Part shown: in pieces, positions 1 through 6,946 of the stretch
How the letters are laid out: the number at the start of each line of letters is the position of its first letter
How positions within the stretch are numbered: the first letter of the stretch is position 1
Translations under genes and position numbers: made by a program
Assembly: GCA_024227975.1 (NCBI GenBank)
Contig: JAAETV010000489.1
Coordinates: forward strand, 1-15,166
Reading direction: 5' to 3'
Source: Actinomycetes bacterium
GTDB lineage: Bacteria; Actinomycetota; Acidimicrobiia; Acidimicrobiales; SZUA-35
Length of the DNA stretch: 15,166 nucleotides
Notes under the pieces: model-generated
What the model was told of the DNA's origin: nothing
What the model saw: the letters and a program-made list of their open reading frames with translations, nothing else
Database searches by the model: none

Positions 1-159
1 GAAGCAGCCCAAGCCTGCGTCGACGCTATGCGCGACGAACGCTTTCTCGTCCTCCCCCACCCTGAGGTCGAGACCTACTTCCAACGCAAGGCCAGCGACT
101 ACGACCGCTGGCTCGGTGGCATGCGCAGATTTCGTCGCCGATTGGTCGGCGACCAATGA
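1..159 (+). CDS. SDR family oxidoreductase, C-terminal end only (5' truncated by window)
   Basis: The reading frame is open from base 1 and ends at TGA 157-159, giving the last 52 residues of a protein that begins outside the window. The tail carries a stretch (LPHPEV...YFQRKASDYDRWLGGMRR) that resembles the C-terminus of a common group of actinobacterial short-chain dehydrogenases, where a leucine/proline strand is followed by a 'kasDYDrWl.gMrrl' helix. The Rossmann fold, cofactor motif and catalytic residues are outside the window, so substrate and cofactor cannot be judged. The stop codon falls inside the first copy of a 34-bp tandem repeat that fills the gap to the convergent neighbour. 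The family call rests on recalled tail similarity only. Confidence 0.6.
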   Translation, partial: EAAQACVDAMRDERFLVLPHPEVETYFQRKASDYDRWLGGMRRFRRRLVGDQ

Positions 160-232
160 GCACAGCCGTTGCCGACTGGTCGGTGACCAATGAGCACAGC
201 CGTCGCCGACTGGTCGGCGACCAGTGAGCTAG
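133..232. repeat. 34-bp tandem repeat, about 2.9 copies, each with a hairpin
   Basis: Copies lie at 133-166, 167-200 and 201-232, at an exact 34-bp period. Each holds an inverted repeat with 8-bp arms around one central base (141-157, 175-191, 209-225). Copy 1 has arms ATTGGTCG/CGACCAAT and copy 3 has ACTGGTCG/CGACCAGT, both perfect, so two arm positions changed together. Copy 2 is intermediate and has one mismatch. A TGA follows each arm. The first is the stop of the plus-strand SDR, and copy 3 contains the minus-strand stop (CTA at 229-231) of the facing gene. The array therefore fills the whole convergent junction. A bidirectional terminator or RNA-end structure is the likely role, although there is no T-tract. 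Confidence 0.85.
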
Positions 233-1362
233 ACCCGGCGAGCGGCCAGCTTTCGGTCGACTAGCTCCAGCCCCAGGGCCGGAACTCGGCGGGAACTGGC
301 CCCCTGGCGACTCAGGATCTCATCGATCCTGGCCAGTAGCTCGCTGACCGACGAGGTGGCCCGATCGTCGCCCGTCATCCGCTCACCGTCGAGCTGAAGA
401 CGGGCGGCAGCCAGATCAGGCAAGGCTTGGGCCGCCTGGCGCATGTGGGCGTAGCTCGACTCACCCAGTTGGGAGACAAGACGGGTGTAGTCGGTCTCGT
501 CGAAATAGAGGGCGCAAACCCCGAGCATGGACCGGGCGGCATCGGACTTGTCGCGGTCCTTCATGGTGACAGCTCCGAAGAGGAACCGTCTGACCTGCTC
601 GTCACTCACACTCAACACAGCCAACCAGGGGTAGAGGGTGGCACGCTTGCGCAGAGCGCTCTGCACGATCAGCTCACAAGAGGTGTCGTCAGCCTGAATG
701 GTTTCCCGATGGAGCCAGAGGTAGACCAGATCAGTAGCCGACAAGAGCTGGTCGGGCTTCACCCGAAACAGGTCGGCCGAGCGCGACAAGAAATAGCTCG
801 GCTGATCATGGACCTCGTCGTCGGCCAGGACCCGGACTTGGGCCTCCAGTGGAGCTTCGATCACCAGATCCAACCGCTCCCGCAGATGACGACGGACCCC
901 TTCGACCGCCTCGCGGCGCCACTGGCGATAGTGGTCACGGCGAGCGAGCCCGGTCCGCCCGTTGTGGCGGGCGTAGACCGAATTGGGCCCGAACACAACC
1001 TGCGTGGTCTGCTCGGCATGGCCCCTCCCGATATGGCTCCCAGCCTTGACCAAGACCAGAGGCGGCTCAGGGGTAGGGCCGACCCCGATCTCGACCACGG
1101 TCCGCTCCGAGCCGAGGGCCCGATGCTCGACGGAAACGGCCATCGTGTCAGGCCCGATGAACCCTCCGACCAGCTCCCTCACCGAATCGACGGAGACAGG
1201 AGCGACCGCCTCCGTCGCCAGACCGGACTCATCACCGCTCGGCGAGGCTCCAAGCAGGATCCGCCCTCCTCCGCTATTGGCCATTGCCACCAGGTGACGG
1301 ACCAGTTTCAACCGGTCAGCCTCATTGTTGAACTCGAATCTCGCCAGTCGCTCGATCTCCAT
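229..1362 (-). CDS. AlbA_2 (Schlafen-type) putative DNA/nucleotide-binding domain protein
   Basis: 377 aa, soluble, no signal peptide. Residues about 10-43 match the core of AlbA_2 domains: an N-terminal 'E...K' type helix, then AMANSGGGRILLGAS, equivalent to the family's 'AfaNt.GG.l.iGv'. Residues 85-145 complete the domain and end in the typical 'vY.Rhg..t..a.r.dhy' strand (VYARHNGRTGLARRDHY, 129-145). Residues 146-377 are mostly helical with no domain I recognise. AlbA_2 domains occur in transcription regulators and in Schlafen-like nucleases; no nuclease motif is evident here. ATG at 1362 is the first possible start, because an in-frame TGA lies two codons upstream. No Shine-Dalgarno is seen, so translation may be leaderless. 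A 233-bp gap separates it from the MFS gene upstream on the same strand. Confidence 0.7.
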   Translation of the reverse strand: MEIERLARFEFNNEADRLKLVRHLVAMANSGGGRILLGASPSGDESGLATEAVAPVSVDSVRELVGGFIGPDTMAVSVEHRALGSERTVVEIGVGPTPEPPLVLVKAGSHIGRGHAEQTTQVVFGPNSVYARHNGRTGLARRDHYRQWRREAVEGVRRHLRERLDLVIEAPLEAQVRVLADDEVHDQPSYFLSRSADLFRVKPDQLLSATDLVYLWLHRETIQADDTSCELIVQSALRKRATLYPWLAVLSVSDEQVRRFLFGAVTMKDRDKSDAARSMLGVCALYFDETDYTRLVSQLGESSYAHMRQAAQALPDLAAARLQLDGERMTGDDRATSSVSELLARIDEILSRQGASSRRVPALGLELVDRKLAARRV

Positions 1363-1595
1363 GGATCAGTGATATCCGGGGCAACGGCCGAGCGAAACAC
1401 CGACACTCTGTGGTTCATTCCCTTCTCAGCCAGCCAGCGAGAAAGGTACTTGCCTCGACGCCTTGCTACTCTTGGGCCTGACAATGCCGATATCGCCGAG
1501 CCATGGCGTCGATCAATGGAGCTTCTGGCCGATGAGGTCATACCTCGGGCCAGGCCCCTGACCGGCGACTAGGGCGACTGGGCGACAACCAGGGC
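1363..1595. other. Intergenic region between MFS gene and AlbA_2 gene
   Basis: These 233 bp separate two minus-strand genes and should hold the promoter of the AlbA_2 gene. A 77-codon minus-strand frame crosses it (1541-1308) but overlaps the start of the AlbA_2 gene and has mixed third-position bases, so I do not call it a gene. Near its right end is a short direct repeat of GGCGACT-type units (about 1563-1585). No clear -35/-10 pair was found; a TATCAC sits about 7-12 bases upstream of the ATG at 1362. Confidence 0.4.
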
Positions 1596-1611
1596 TCACT
1601 CATTCGAGCCC
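1592..1611 (-). terminator. Possible hairpin at the end of the MFS gene
   Basis: Perfect 6-bp arms (GGGCTC at 1592-1597, GAGCCC at 1606-1611) with an 8-base loop span the stop codon of the MFS gene (1596-1598). The minus strand continues into a G/T-rich stretch rather than a U-run, so this is at best a weak terminator. Confidence 0.25.
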
Positions 1612-2924
1612 GCCCGTTCGTGATCGACTGTGGGGGCGACACGGGCGGGCGGGCTTGGTGGTTTGGCGAACCAGAACCAGAACCCACCGAGCCCGGCCAC
1701 CGTCCCGAGGATGGCGAAGGCGAGCCGGAAGCTCCCCGTGACATCGGCAATGATCCCGGCCGTGATCGGTCCGATCATCATGCCCGTCATCATGATCAGG
1801 GCCGAGAAGCCCATGATCTTTCCGAAGTCGGTGGCTCCGAAGTAGTCAGCCCTCAAGGCTTGCTGGAGGGGGCCTCTGACTCCCCAAGCCAACCCATGCA
1901 GTAGAACGAAGAGCCAGATCATGGCGGGATCAGCGGCAACGGAGAGCACCAGCAACCCGGCCCCGTGGCCCACCATGGCGGCGGTGATCAATATGCGTTT
2001 GTCGTAGATGTCACCGAAGTAGCCCCCGATTAGCTGTCCTACCCCCATCATGGCTGGGAGGGCCCCGACCACAATTGAGCCGTGGAACTGACCGAGGCTG
2101 GTCTCGTCCTGGAGGAAGATGGCGAGATGGGCCATCGAAGCCCCGACGACCAGCAGGGCAGAGGCATGACCGATGGAGATGAACCAGAAAGCGCGGGTCC
2201 GCATAGCTTCGGATGCAGTGAAGTGAGAGGCCGGAGGTTGATCGGGGTCGACGGCATCGCCATTGGCGTCGACGGCATCGGCGGGCTCGATCCCGTCGGG
2301 CCACGAGCCGATATCGCTCGGCTTGCGCTCGAAGTGACGAGACAGAAACAGGATCAGGAACAGGCTGACGACCGAGGCCAGCTGGGCCGTGAGCCTCCAG
2401 CCAATCTTGTCCATCATGACCCCGACCCCGAACGCCAACGAACCTCCGACGGCAAACCCCATCGAGCTGAAGGCAATAGCCCTCGAGCGCTTCTTCTCGA
2501 ACCAGTGGACGATGGCAACAGTGATGGTCAAGAAGCCACCGAGGCTGGAGCCGAGGGCGATGAGCAGGTACGACAGGTAGAAGCCCGTTACCGATGAAAT
2601 CAGGCTGAAGGCCAGGAACCCGGCGGCCATGACCACGGCCCCCATCCTGAGCACAAAGCGGGGGCCGAACTTGTCGGTCATCCATCCCTGGAACGGGCCC
2701 AGTATCCCGCTCTCAGCCCGGTTCAGGGCGAAGGCCCCACCGAAGACGCTGTTGGACCAGCCGAACTCGCCCTGGAGCTGGACTGCATACAAAGAGTAGG
2801 CGTTGAGCACGAGCCCGCTGTGCAACATCTGGATCACGAGCCCGGAACGCGCGATGCGCCAACCATGGAAGGGCTTCGTCTTCTTCTTCGGGACCCTCGG
2901 CCATTTCGACTCGGTCAACAGCAT
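1596..2924 (-). CDS. MFS transporter (OFA/monocarboxylate-like)
   Basis: 442 aa from ATG 2924, a usual MFS length, with about 12 hydrophobic segments in two six-helix halves. The halves are joined by a hydrophilic, acidic loop near residues 200-235 that contains a 7-codon duplication (DAVDANGDAVD). The start PFHGWRI, and 'GWMTDKFGPR' after the second helix (motif A), resemble the oxalate/formate-antiporter and monocarboxylate-type MFS groups; the substrate cannot be read from sequence. A TTG at 2957 would add 11 residues. I prefer ATG 2924 because codons upstream of it are A-ending (ACA, AGA, CCA, ACA), unlike the G/C-ending codons after it. No Shine-Dalgarno is visible for either. It is divergent from the amidohydrolase at 3021, suggesting a shared control region and perhaps uptake of that enzyme's substrate. 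Confidence 0.85.
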   Translation of the reverse strand: MLLTESKWPRVPKKKTKPFHGWRIARSGLVIQMLHSGLVLNAYSLYAVQLQGEFGWSNSVFGGAFALNRAESGILGPFQGWMTDKFGPRFVLRMGAVVMAAGFLAFSLISSVTGFYLSYLLIALGSSLGGFLTITVAIVHWFEKKRSRAIAFSSMGFAVGGSLAFGVGVMMDKIGWRLTAQLASVVSLFLILFLSRHFERKPSDIGSWPDGIEPADAVDANGDAVDPDQPPASHFTASEAMRTRAFWFISIGHASALLVVGASMAHLAIFLQDETSLGQFHGSIVVGALPAMMGVGQLIGGYFGDIYDKRILITAAMVGHGAGLLVLSVAADPAMIWLFVLLHGLAWGVRGPLQQALRADYFGATDFGKIMGFSALIMMTGMMIGPITAGIIADVTGSFRLAFAILGTVAGLGGFWFWFAKPPSPPARVAPTVDHERAGSNE

Positions 2925-2945
2925 CAGAGGCCATGTTGGTCTTGT

Positions 2946-2963
2946 TTCGCTCTTCAAAGCGAA
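2946..2963. promoter_or_regulatory. Inverted repeat in the MFS/amidohydrolase divergent region
   Basis: TTCGCT and AGCGAA (6-bp perfect arms, 6-base spacer) lie in the roughly 96-bp gap between the divergent starts at 2924 and 3021. The position would suit a regulator binding site controlling both genes. No regulator gene is adjacent, and arms this short can arise by chance. Confidence 0.25.
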
Positions 2964-3005
2964 CTGGTGGTGGTCCAGGATCTACCATCGAGACCCACCG
3001 AGCCT

Positions 3006-3013
3006 GAGGGGGA
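3006..3013 (+). promoter_or_regulatory. Shine-Dalgarno of the amidohydrolase gene
   Basis: GAGGGGGA lies 7 bases upstream of ATG 3021. It decides the start: the frame is open back to 2820, but that upstream part lies across the divergent MFS gene. Confidence 0.7.
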
Positions 3014-3020
3014 TCTGGCA

Positions 3021-4019
3021 ATGATGGACAGACGTTGGCTGGAACTGCGGACCGAGGATGCCCTCGAACCGGATCTGGAGATCGTTGACGGTCACCATCA
3101 TCTGTGGGACTTCGTCAGCCGCTTCGGTCGCTACGAACTGGAAGATCTCCGCCAGGACACCAGCGGTGGCCACAATGTCGTCTCAACCGTCTTCATCGAT
3201 TGTGGGGCCAACTATTTGAGCGACGGCCCCGAGGCCTTCCGTCCCGTGGGTGAGACGATCTATGTCGCCGGCCGCGCCGACGAGAGCGACCGCACCTCGG
3301 GAGCCAAGATCGCCGCCATCGTCAGCCACGTCGACCTCACCCTGGGGGCCAAGGCGGGGGACGTGCTCGACCGACACCAGGCCGAAGCCGGCGGTCGGTT
3401 CCGCGGCATTCGCCATTCCGGAGCGAGGGCCGACGACCCGAGTGTCCCCGTGTCACGGACTGAGCCACCGGCCGATCTCTATCATCAGCCGGCATTCCGA
3501 GTCGGAGCGGCCGAACTGGCCAATCGGGGTCTGACCTTCGAGGCATGGCAGTACCACACCCAGCTCGACGCCGTGGTCGACCTGGCTCGTGCGGTCCCAG
3601 AGCTGACCATCATCGTCAACCACCTCGGCGGTCCACTCGGTACCGGGGCCTATGCCGGGCGGCGAGACGAGGTCCACCGCAGCCTCCGGGCCAGCCTGGT
3701 TGACCTGGCGGCCGAAGACAATGTGGTGATGAAGGTGGGCGGTATCGGCATGACCCGTTTCGGGGTGGGATGGGAGGCCAACGATCTACCCCCGACATCG
3801 GATGAGGTGGTCGCCTTGTGGAGCGACACCGTTCGATACACCATCGATACCTTCGGACCGGCTCGGTGCTTGTTCGAATCGAACTTCCCTGTCGACGGGG
3901 AAACCGTGAGCTATGTGACCCTGTGGAACGCCTTCAAGAAGATGTCGACTGGCTACGACCAGTCGGAGCGAACCGACCTCTTCTCCGGGACCGCTCGTCG
4001 GGTATACGGGATTGGCTGA
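3021..4019 (+). CDS. Amidohydrolase family 2 (TIM-barrel metal-dependent hydrolase)
   Basis: 332 aa from ATG 3021, which has a good Shine-Dalgarno. Near the N-terminus is VDGHHHLWD with the metal-binding HxH (His25/His27). NHLGGP (His201) sits after a barrel strand, and ESNFPVD (Asp292) near the C-terminus. These three motifs in this order define the Amidohydro_2 group that includes 2-pyrone-4,6-dicarboxylate lactonase and L-fuconolactonase-like enzymes, which hydrolyse lactones or decarboxylate ring acids. The length is typical, all expected metal or catalytic positions are present, and there is no signal peptide, so it is cytoplasmic. It is transcribed away from the MFS transporter, so a catabolic pair (import then hydrolysis) is a reasonable inference. 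The exact substrate is not decidable from sequence. Confidence 0.88.
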   Translation: MMDRRWLELRTEDALEPDLEIVDGHHHLWDFVSRFGRYELEDLRQDTSGGHNVVSTVFIDCGANYLSDGPEAFRPVGETIYVAGRADESDRTSGAKIAAIVSHVDLTLGAKAGDVLDRHQAEAGGRFRGIRHSGARADDPSVPVSRTEPPADLYHQPAFRVGAAELANRGLTFEAWQYHTQLDAVVDLARAVPELTIIVNHLGGPLGTGAYAGRRDEVHRSLRASLVDLAAEDNVVMKVGGIGMTRFGVGWEANDLPPTSDEVVALWSDTVRYTIDTFGPARCLFESNFPVDGETVSYVTLWNAFKKMSTGYDQSERTDLFSGTARRVYGIG

Positions 4020-4105
4020 TGAGCAGTAGACGAAAGACGACAACCCACCCATAGAGCCCGAGACCGAGGACCCCGATAGCGGATAGCCCTCCTCCAACCT
4101 GGCCG

Positions 4106-4639
4106 CTAGCTGTTTGGGCGGGCCCAGGTTCGACGATGGTCTGGACCGCAGGCTGCGGCGATGGCCTCCAGGGCGGCGTCAGCGACGACCCGGTCCTCAC
4201 CAAGGCGATCCAGATCACCCTTGGCCAGCCCAACGAACTGATGACGTACGATCTCGGAAGAGGCGGCGATGGCGATGTGGGCTCGGTGGTCACCGCGTTT
4301 GGTCCGGTCGGAGACCAGGGCGGCCGTGATGCCGACCCCGAGCAACAGTCCTTCGTGAGTAGGAGCCAGACTCATGGCTCGTTCAAGGCAGGCCGTTGCC
4401 ATCGCCTCAGCCATGGCATCCGAGACCGCACCGGCCCCAGCCATGGCCTCCTCCCCCACCATGTCGGTCAGAGCGGACTGGGCGTAGGGGACACGAGCCT
4501 CCAACACGGTCCGCGAAGCGCCCGGAACATCGAGCAGGTCGGTGATGATGGCGTTCCCACCCCCGGCCACGGCCACCACCAACATCATGGTCGTGTCGTG
4601 CAACGCCTCCACCAATCGACGGCGCTCGGCATCATCCAC
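4106..4639 (-). CDS. CinA C-terminal-like family protein (divergent, catalytic Ser motif absent)
   Basis: 177 aa, cytoplasmic. The pattern VPGASRTVLEARVPYAQSAL (residues 38-57), AVSDAMAEAMA (71-81) and LGVGITAALVSDRTKRG-HR (100-119) follows the CinA C-terminal (NMN deamidase, PncC) fold and is closest to a divergent branch in which 'pGaSRtvLEa.vPYs' and 'GvG.TAaLatdr.KrG.HR' are hallmarks. The PncC 'ESCTGG' segment with its serine nucleophile is replaced by AVAGGGN (23-29), so deamidase activity is doubtful. The GTG start at 4639 lies 2 bp after the stop of the upstream OmpA-like gene, so the two are one operon and probably translationally coupled. It ends convergently with the amidohydrolase, 86 bp away. 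Confidence 0.7.
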   Translation of the reverse strand: MDDAERRRLVEALHDTTMMLVVAVAGGGNAIITDLLDVPGASRTVLEARVPYAQSALTDMVGEEAMAGAGAVSDAMAEAMATACLERAMSLAPTHEGLLLGVGITAALVSDRTKRGDHRAHIAIAASSEIVRHQFVGLAKGDLDRLGEDRVVADAALEAIAAACGPDHRRTWARPNS

Positions 4640-4641
4640 GG

Positions 4642-5958
4642 CTAGGCCCGGTCTTCGATGATGGTGATCACTACCCGCCGGTTGCGCTCCCGCCCATCCT
4701 CGGTCTCGTTCGACGTCACCGGCTCGCTCTCACCCTGACCCAAGGCTTCGACCATGGCCCGGTCGACCCCCTGAGAAATGAGGTAGTCGGCAACGGTGCT
4801 CGCACGGTTTTCACTGAGAGCCATATTGTCCTCGTCGCTACCGACATCATCGGTATGGCCGACGATGGTAACGGTTGAGCCGCTTCGGTTGATGACCTGA
4901 GCAACGCTGGTCATGAGCTGGCGGGAGTCAGCCGTCAATACGCTCTCCGCTTCCTCGAAGCTGATGGCATCAGCCAATACTGCTGAGAAGGCCCCCTCGC
5001 TGACGCCAACGGTGAAGTCCCCACCAGGACTGAAGGTGACGATCTCCACCGGCAACCGGAGCACATCAAAGCCGGCGAAGGTGGTCTCGTCGATCTCCAG
5101 TTCATCGATGACGGTGCCCTCCTCATAGGCTGTGGTCACCGCCACCACCAGATCCTGTCGGATGGCATCAGAGGGGACCACGCCAACGAGGGTGAGCTCC
5201 CCCTTCGACACTACGACCTCGACCGCAGCCGGCGTCAGGGCGACCACCTCGACCTGGTTGGTCAGAGGTGGAAAGCCATTGGCCGCGCTCAACAAATCGA
5301 CCAGATCGTCGACGGAATCCTGGCTCGATGCCCGCCCCGTAATCACAACCTGATCAGCCTCGATCGTGATCGAGCCATCGATGAGATGGGCGAAGCGAGC
5401 TACCACTTCCGGCAGTTGGCCGAGCCAGGGCTCAGGCGCAGCCGACGGCTCAACGGTGATGGTGCTAGCGCCGAACGAGCCCGACGCCTCCGCCACAGCC
5501 GCCTCCAGCCGTTCGCCGAGGTCGGCGTCGGCGACCACGGCCCGAAGGGTCAGGTGGTTGTCGGCAATGAGAAGGTCGACCTCTGCTGAGACCAGCTCCG
5601 GGGCGGCTGGCTCGACCGTCGTGTTGTCGATATGGACGGTGCTGACAACCGGCAGTGAAGCGACCTCATCTCCGTCTCCTGTACCTCCCCCACTCTGGTC
5701 GGTGAGGCCCACACCGTCGTCGGCCTCACCAGTCGACGTTGCTTCCAGTTCTGAAGCAGAGAATGGGTTGGCGTCGATGAACTGGGCAATGAGGAAGCCG
5801 AGGGCCATAGCCAACACCAACGCCCCAATCCGTAGGGCGATTCGGAGGCGGGGTCTCCGTCCATCGGTAGGCGGCTCGAGCACGATCTCCTGCGTCGTTC
5901 GCCCGACTCCGCCATCAGCGATCACGGCCCACGCCGGTAGACCCTCTTCTTCGGTCAA
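4642..5958 (-). CDS. Membrane-anchored BON/OmpA-domain protein (ArfA-like layout)
   Basis: 438 aa. A 40-residue cytoplasmic N-terminus is followed by one transmembrane helix (about 41-61), an acidic Gly/Ser-rich linker (67-105), a region of repeated alpha/beta units resembling BON domains (about 110-310) and a C-terminal OmpA/MotB peptidoglycan-binding domain (about 330-435). That domain has GHTDDVGSD...LSENRA and NRRVVI. Asp370 and Arg385 fall where E. coli OmpA Asp271 and Arg286 bind diaminopimelate. The order TM-BON-OmpA matches mycobacterial ArfA (OmpATb, Rv0899), though this protein is longer. It probably tethers the membrane to the cell wall. The TTG start at 5958 is supported by GGGGGA four bases upstream, and no other start exists before an in-frame stop. 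It is first in an operon with the CinA-like gene. Confidence 0.85.
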   Translation of the reverse strand: MTEEEGLPAWAVIADGGVGRTTQEIVLEPPTDGRRPRLRIALRIGALVLAMALGFLIAQFIDANPFSASELEATSTGEADDGVGLTDQSGGGTGDGDEVASLPVVSTVHIDNTTVEPAAPELVSAEVDLLIADNHLTLRAVVADADLGERLEAAVAEASGSFGASTITVEPSAAPEPWLGQLPEVVARFAHLIDGSITIEADQVVITGRASSQDSVDDLVDLLSAANGFPPLTNQVEVVALTPAAVEVVVSKGELTLVGVVPSDAIRQDLVVAVTTAYEEGTVIDELEIDETTFAGFDVLRLPVEIVTFSPGGDFTVGVSEGAFSAVLADAISFEEAESVLTADSRQLMTSVAQVINRSGSTVTIVGHTDDVGSDEDNMALSENRASTVADYLISQGVDRAMVEALGQGESEPVTSNETEDGRERNRRVVITIIEDRA

Positions 5959-5962
5959 CTTG

Positions 5963-5968
5963 TCCCCC
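5963..5968 (-). promoter_or_regulatory. Shine-Dalgarno supporting a TTG start
   Basis: On the minus strand GGGGGA stands four bases before TTG 5958. It is close but usable, and supports the TTG as the start of the OmpA-like gene. Confidence 0.5.
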
Positions 5969-6061
5969 GTCGTGATGACCCCAAACTCCGTTGCAGGCTA
6001 CCGAGCCACACTCGACTGCCCCTCCGCTATCAGCCAGTAGGGCGAACAATTCCTGGGCCGC

Positions 6062-6067
6062 TACCGT
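6062..6067 (+). promoter_or_regulatory. Possible -10 element for leaderless thioesterase transcript
   Basis: TACCGT fits TAnnnT and lies 7 bases upstream of GTG 6075, which has no Shine-Dalgarno. That spacing is what a leaderless mRNA would show. No convincing -35 box. Confidence 0.25.
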
Positions 6068-6074
6068 CGGGCGT

Positions 6075-6890
6075 GTGAACCAGCCTCCCGCCCCCGCTGA
6101 CATCAGCGGGATCTTCGAGCTCGAAGCCCACGGCCCTGACGTCTGGGTCGGCGAAAGCCCTGACTACCCGTGGGGACGGATATACGGCGGACTGGTCATC
6201 GCCCAGGCCTTGTGGGCCGCCACCAAGACAGTGGTCGACGACCACACCGTTCACTCCCTCCATGGCTACTTCATCCTCGGCGGTGACCCAGCCGAACCCG
6301 TCCGCTACGAGGTCGATCGGATCCGCAACGGCCGCTCGTTCACCACCAGGCGGGTGGTGGCCCGTCAGAGCGGGGGCGCCATATTCAACCTTGCTTGCTC
6401 CTTCCAACGCCACGAGGAAGGGGTCGAGACTCAGACCGCAGACTTCCCGACTGACGCTCCCGATCCCAACTCCCTCATCGCCCTTCGAGAGAGCTCGGGG
6501 ATCGAACGGGTGGACATCAAGGTCATCGACGAGCAGCCACGATCGTTGGTGTGGTGCCGATTCCCCGAGGACCTCGGCGACGACCCCCGCCTCCAAGCGT
6601 GCGCCCTGGCCTATCTCAGCGACGCCAACCCCATGGACGCGGTGGCCACCGCCCACCCCCGGGGCATACCGGCCGAAGGCGAGTGGTACGACACCTATAT
6701 GACGGCCAGCCTCGACCATGCCATGTGGTTCCATCGTCCGGCTCGGGCCGACGATTGGATCCTGCTCGATCTCGACGGGCACGGCATCATCCGCACCCGG
6801 GGCCTCAGCACCGGCCATGTGTTCACCGGCGATGGCCAACACATCGCCACCATCGCTCAAGAGGGCTTGATCCGCCAGCTCGATGGGTAG
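6075..6890 (+). CDS. tesB: Acyl-CoA thioesterase II (TesB family, double hotdog)
   Basis: 271 aa from GTG 6075, a usual TesB length. It hydrolyses acyl-CoA to free acid and CoA in the cytoplasm. The N-terminal hotdog holds GRIYGGLVIAQALWAA (34-49) and the 'vHSlHgYFl..Gdp..Pv.YeV...RdG.sF.tR.V' region (59-93). In the C-terminal hotdog, the three catalytic residues known for E. coli TesB (Asp204, Thr228, Gln278) correspond to Asp183 in AYLSDAN, Ser212 in ASLDHAMWFHR and Gln262 in AQEGLIR, so the enzyme should be active; Ser for Thr is conservative. A TTG at 5991 would add 28 residues with mixed third-position bases and no homology, so I prefer GTG 6075. It is divergent from the OmpA-like gene and 56 bp upstream of a co-directional SDR. 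Confidence 0.9.
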   Translation: MNQPPAPADISGIFELEAHGPDVWVGESPDYPWGRIYGGLVIAQALWAATKTVVDDHTVHSLHGYFILGGDPAEPVRYEVDRIRNGRSFTTRRVVARQSGGAIFNLACSFQRHEEGVETQTADFPTDAPDPNSLIALRESSGIERVDIKVIDEQPRSLVWCRFPEDLGDDPRLQACALAYLSDANPMDAVATAHPRGIPAEGEWYDTYMTASLDHAMWFHRPARADDWILLDLDGHGIIRTRGLSTGHVFTGDGQHIATIAQEGLIRQLDG

Positions 6891-6932
6891 GCAGTCCTCA
6901 CCCCAGGATGCGACGAAGGGCCAGTTGGCGAC

Positions 6933-6938
6933 TACGTT
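6933..6938 (+). promoter_or_regulatory. Possible -10 element for leaderless SDR transcript
   Basis: TACGTT fits TAnnnT and lies 8 bases before ATG 6947. No Shine-Dalgarno precedes that ATG. No clear -35 box. Confidence 0.25.
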
Positions 6939-6946
6939 CGCACCTC

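Noticed and set aside
133..232. The 34-bp repeats as a CRISPR array
   Set aside because: The units are directly adjacent with no unique spacers, and no cas gene is present.
1308..1541. 77-codon minus-strand frame upstream of the AlbA_2 gene
   Set aside because: It overlaps the AlbA_2 start, is Arg/Ser-rich, and has mixed third positions and no ribosome-binding sequence.
427..1572. 381-codon open frame on the plus strand
   Set aside because: It lies antisense over the AlbA_2 gene, is low-complexity and His/Asp/Gly/Pro-rich as expected of a high-GC shadow, and has no recognisable domain.
2247..2280. Two copies of GTCGACGGCATCG spaced 21 bp
   Set aside because: They encode a duplicated acidic heptapeptide in the central loop of the MFS protein, so coding repetition explains them and they are not a regulatory site.
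2713..3021. Minus-strand frame with an acidic, plausible-looking N-terminus (MVDPGPPP...) that could suggest a frameshift in the MFS gene
   Set aside because: Its codons mostly end in A or T, unlike every real gene here, and the MFS frame is intact from ATG 2924.
6030..6860. 276-codon minus-strand frame antisense to the thioesterase gene
   Set aside because: TesB motifs and catalytic residues are complete on the plus strand; the opposite frame is a Gly/Val/Asp-rich shadow.
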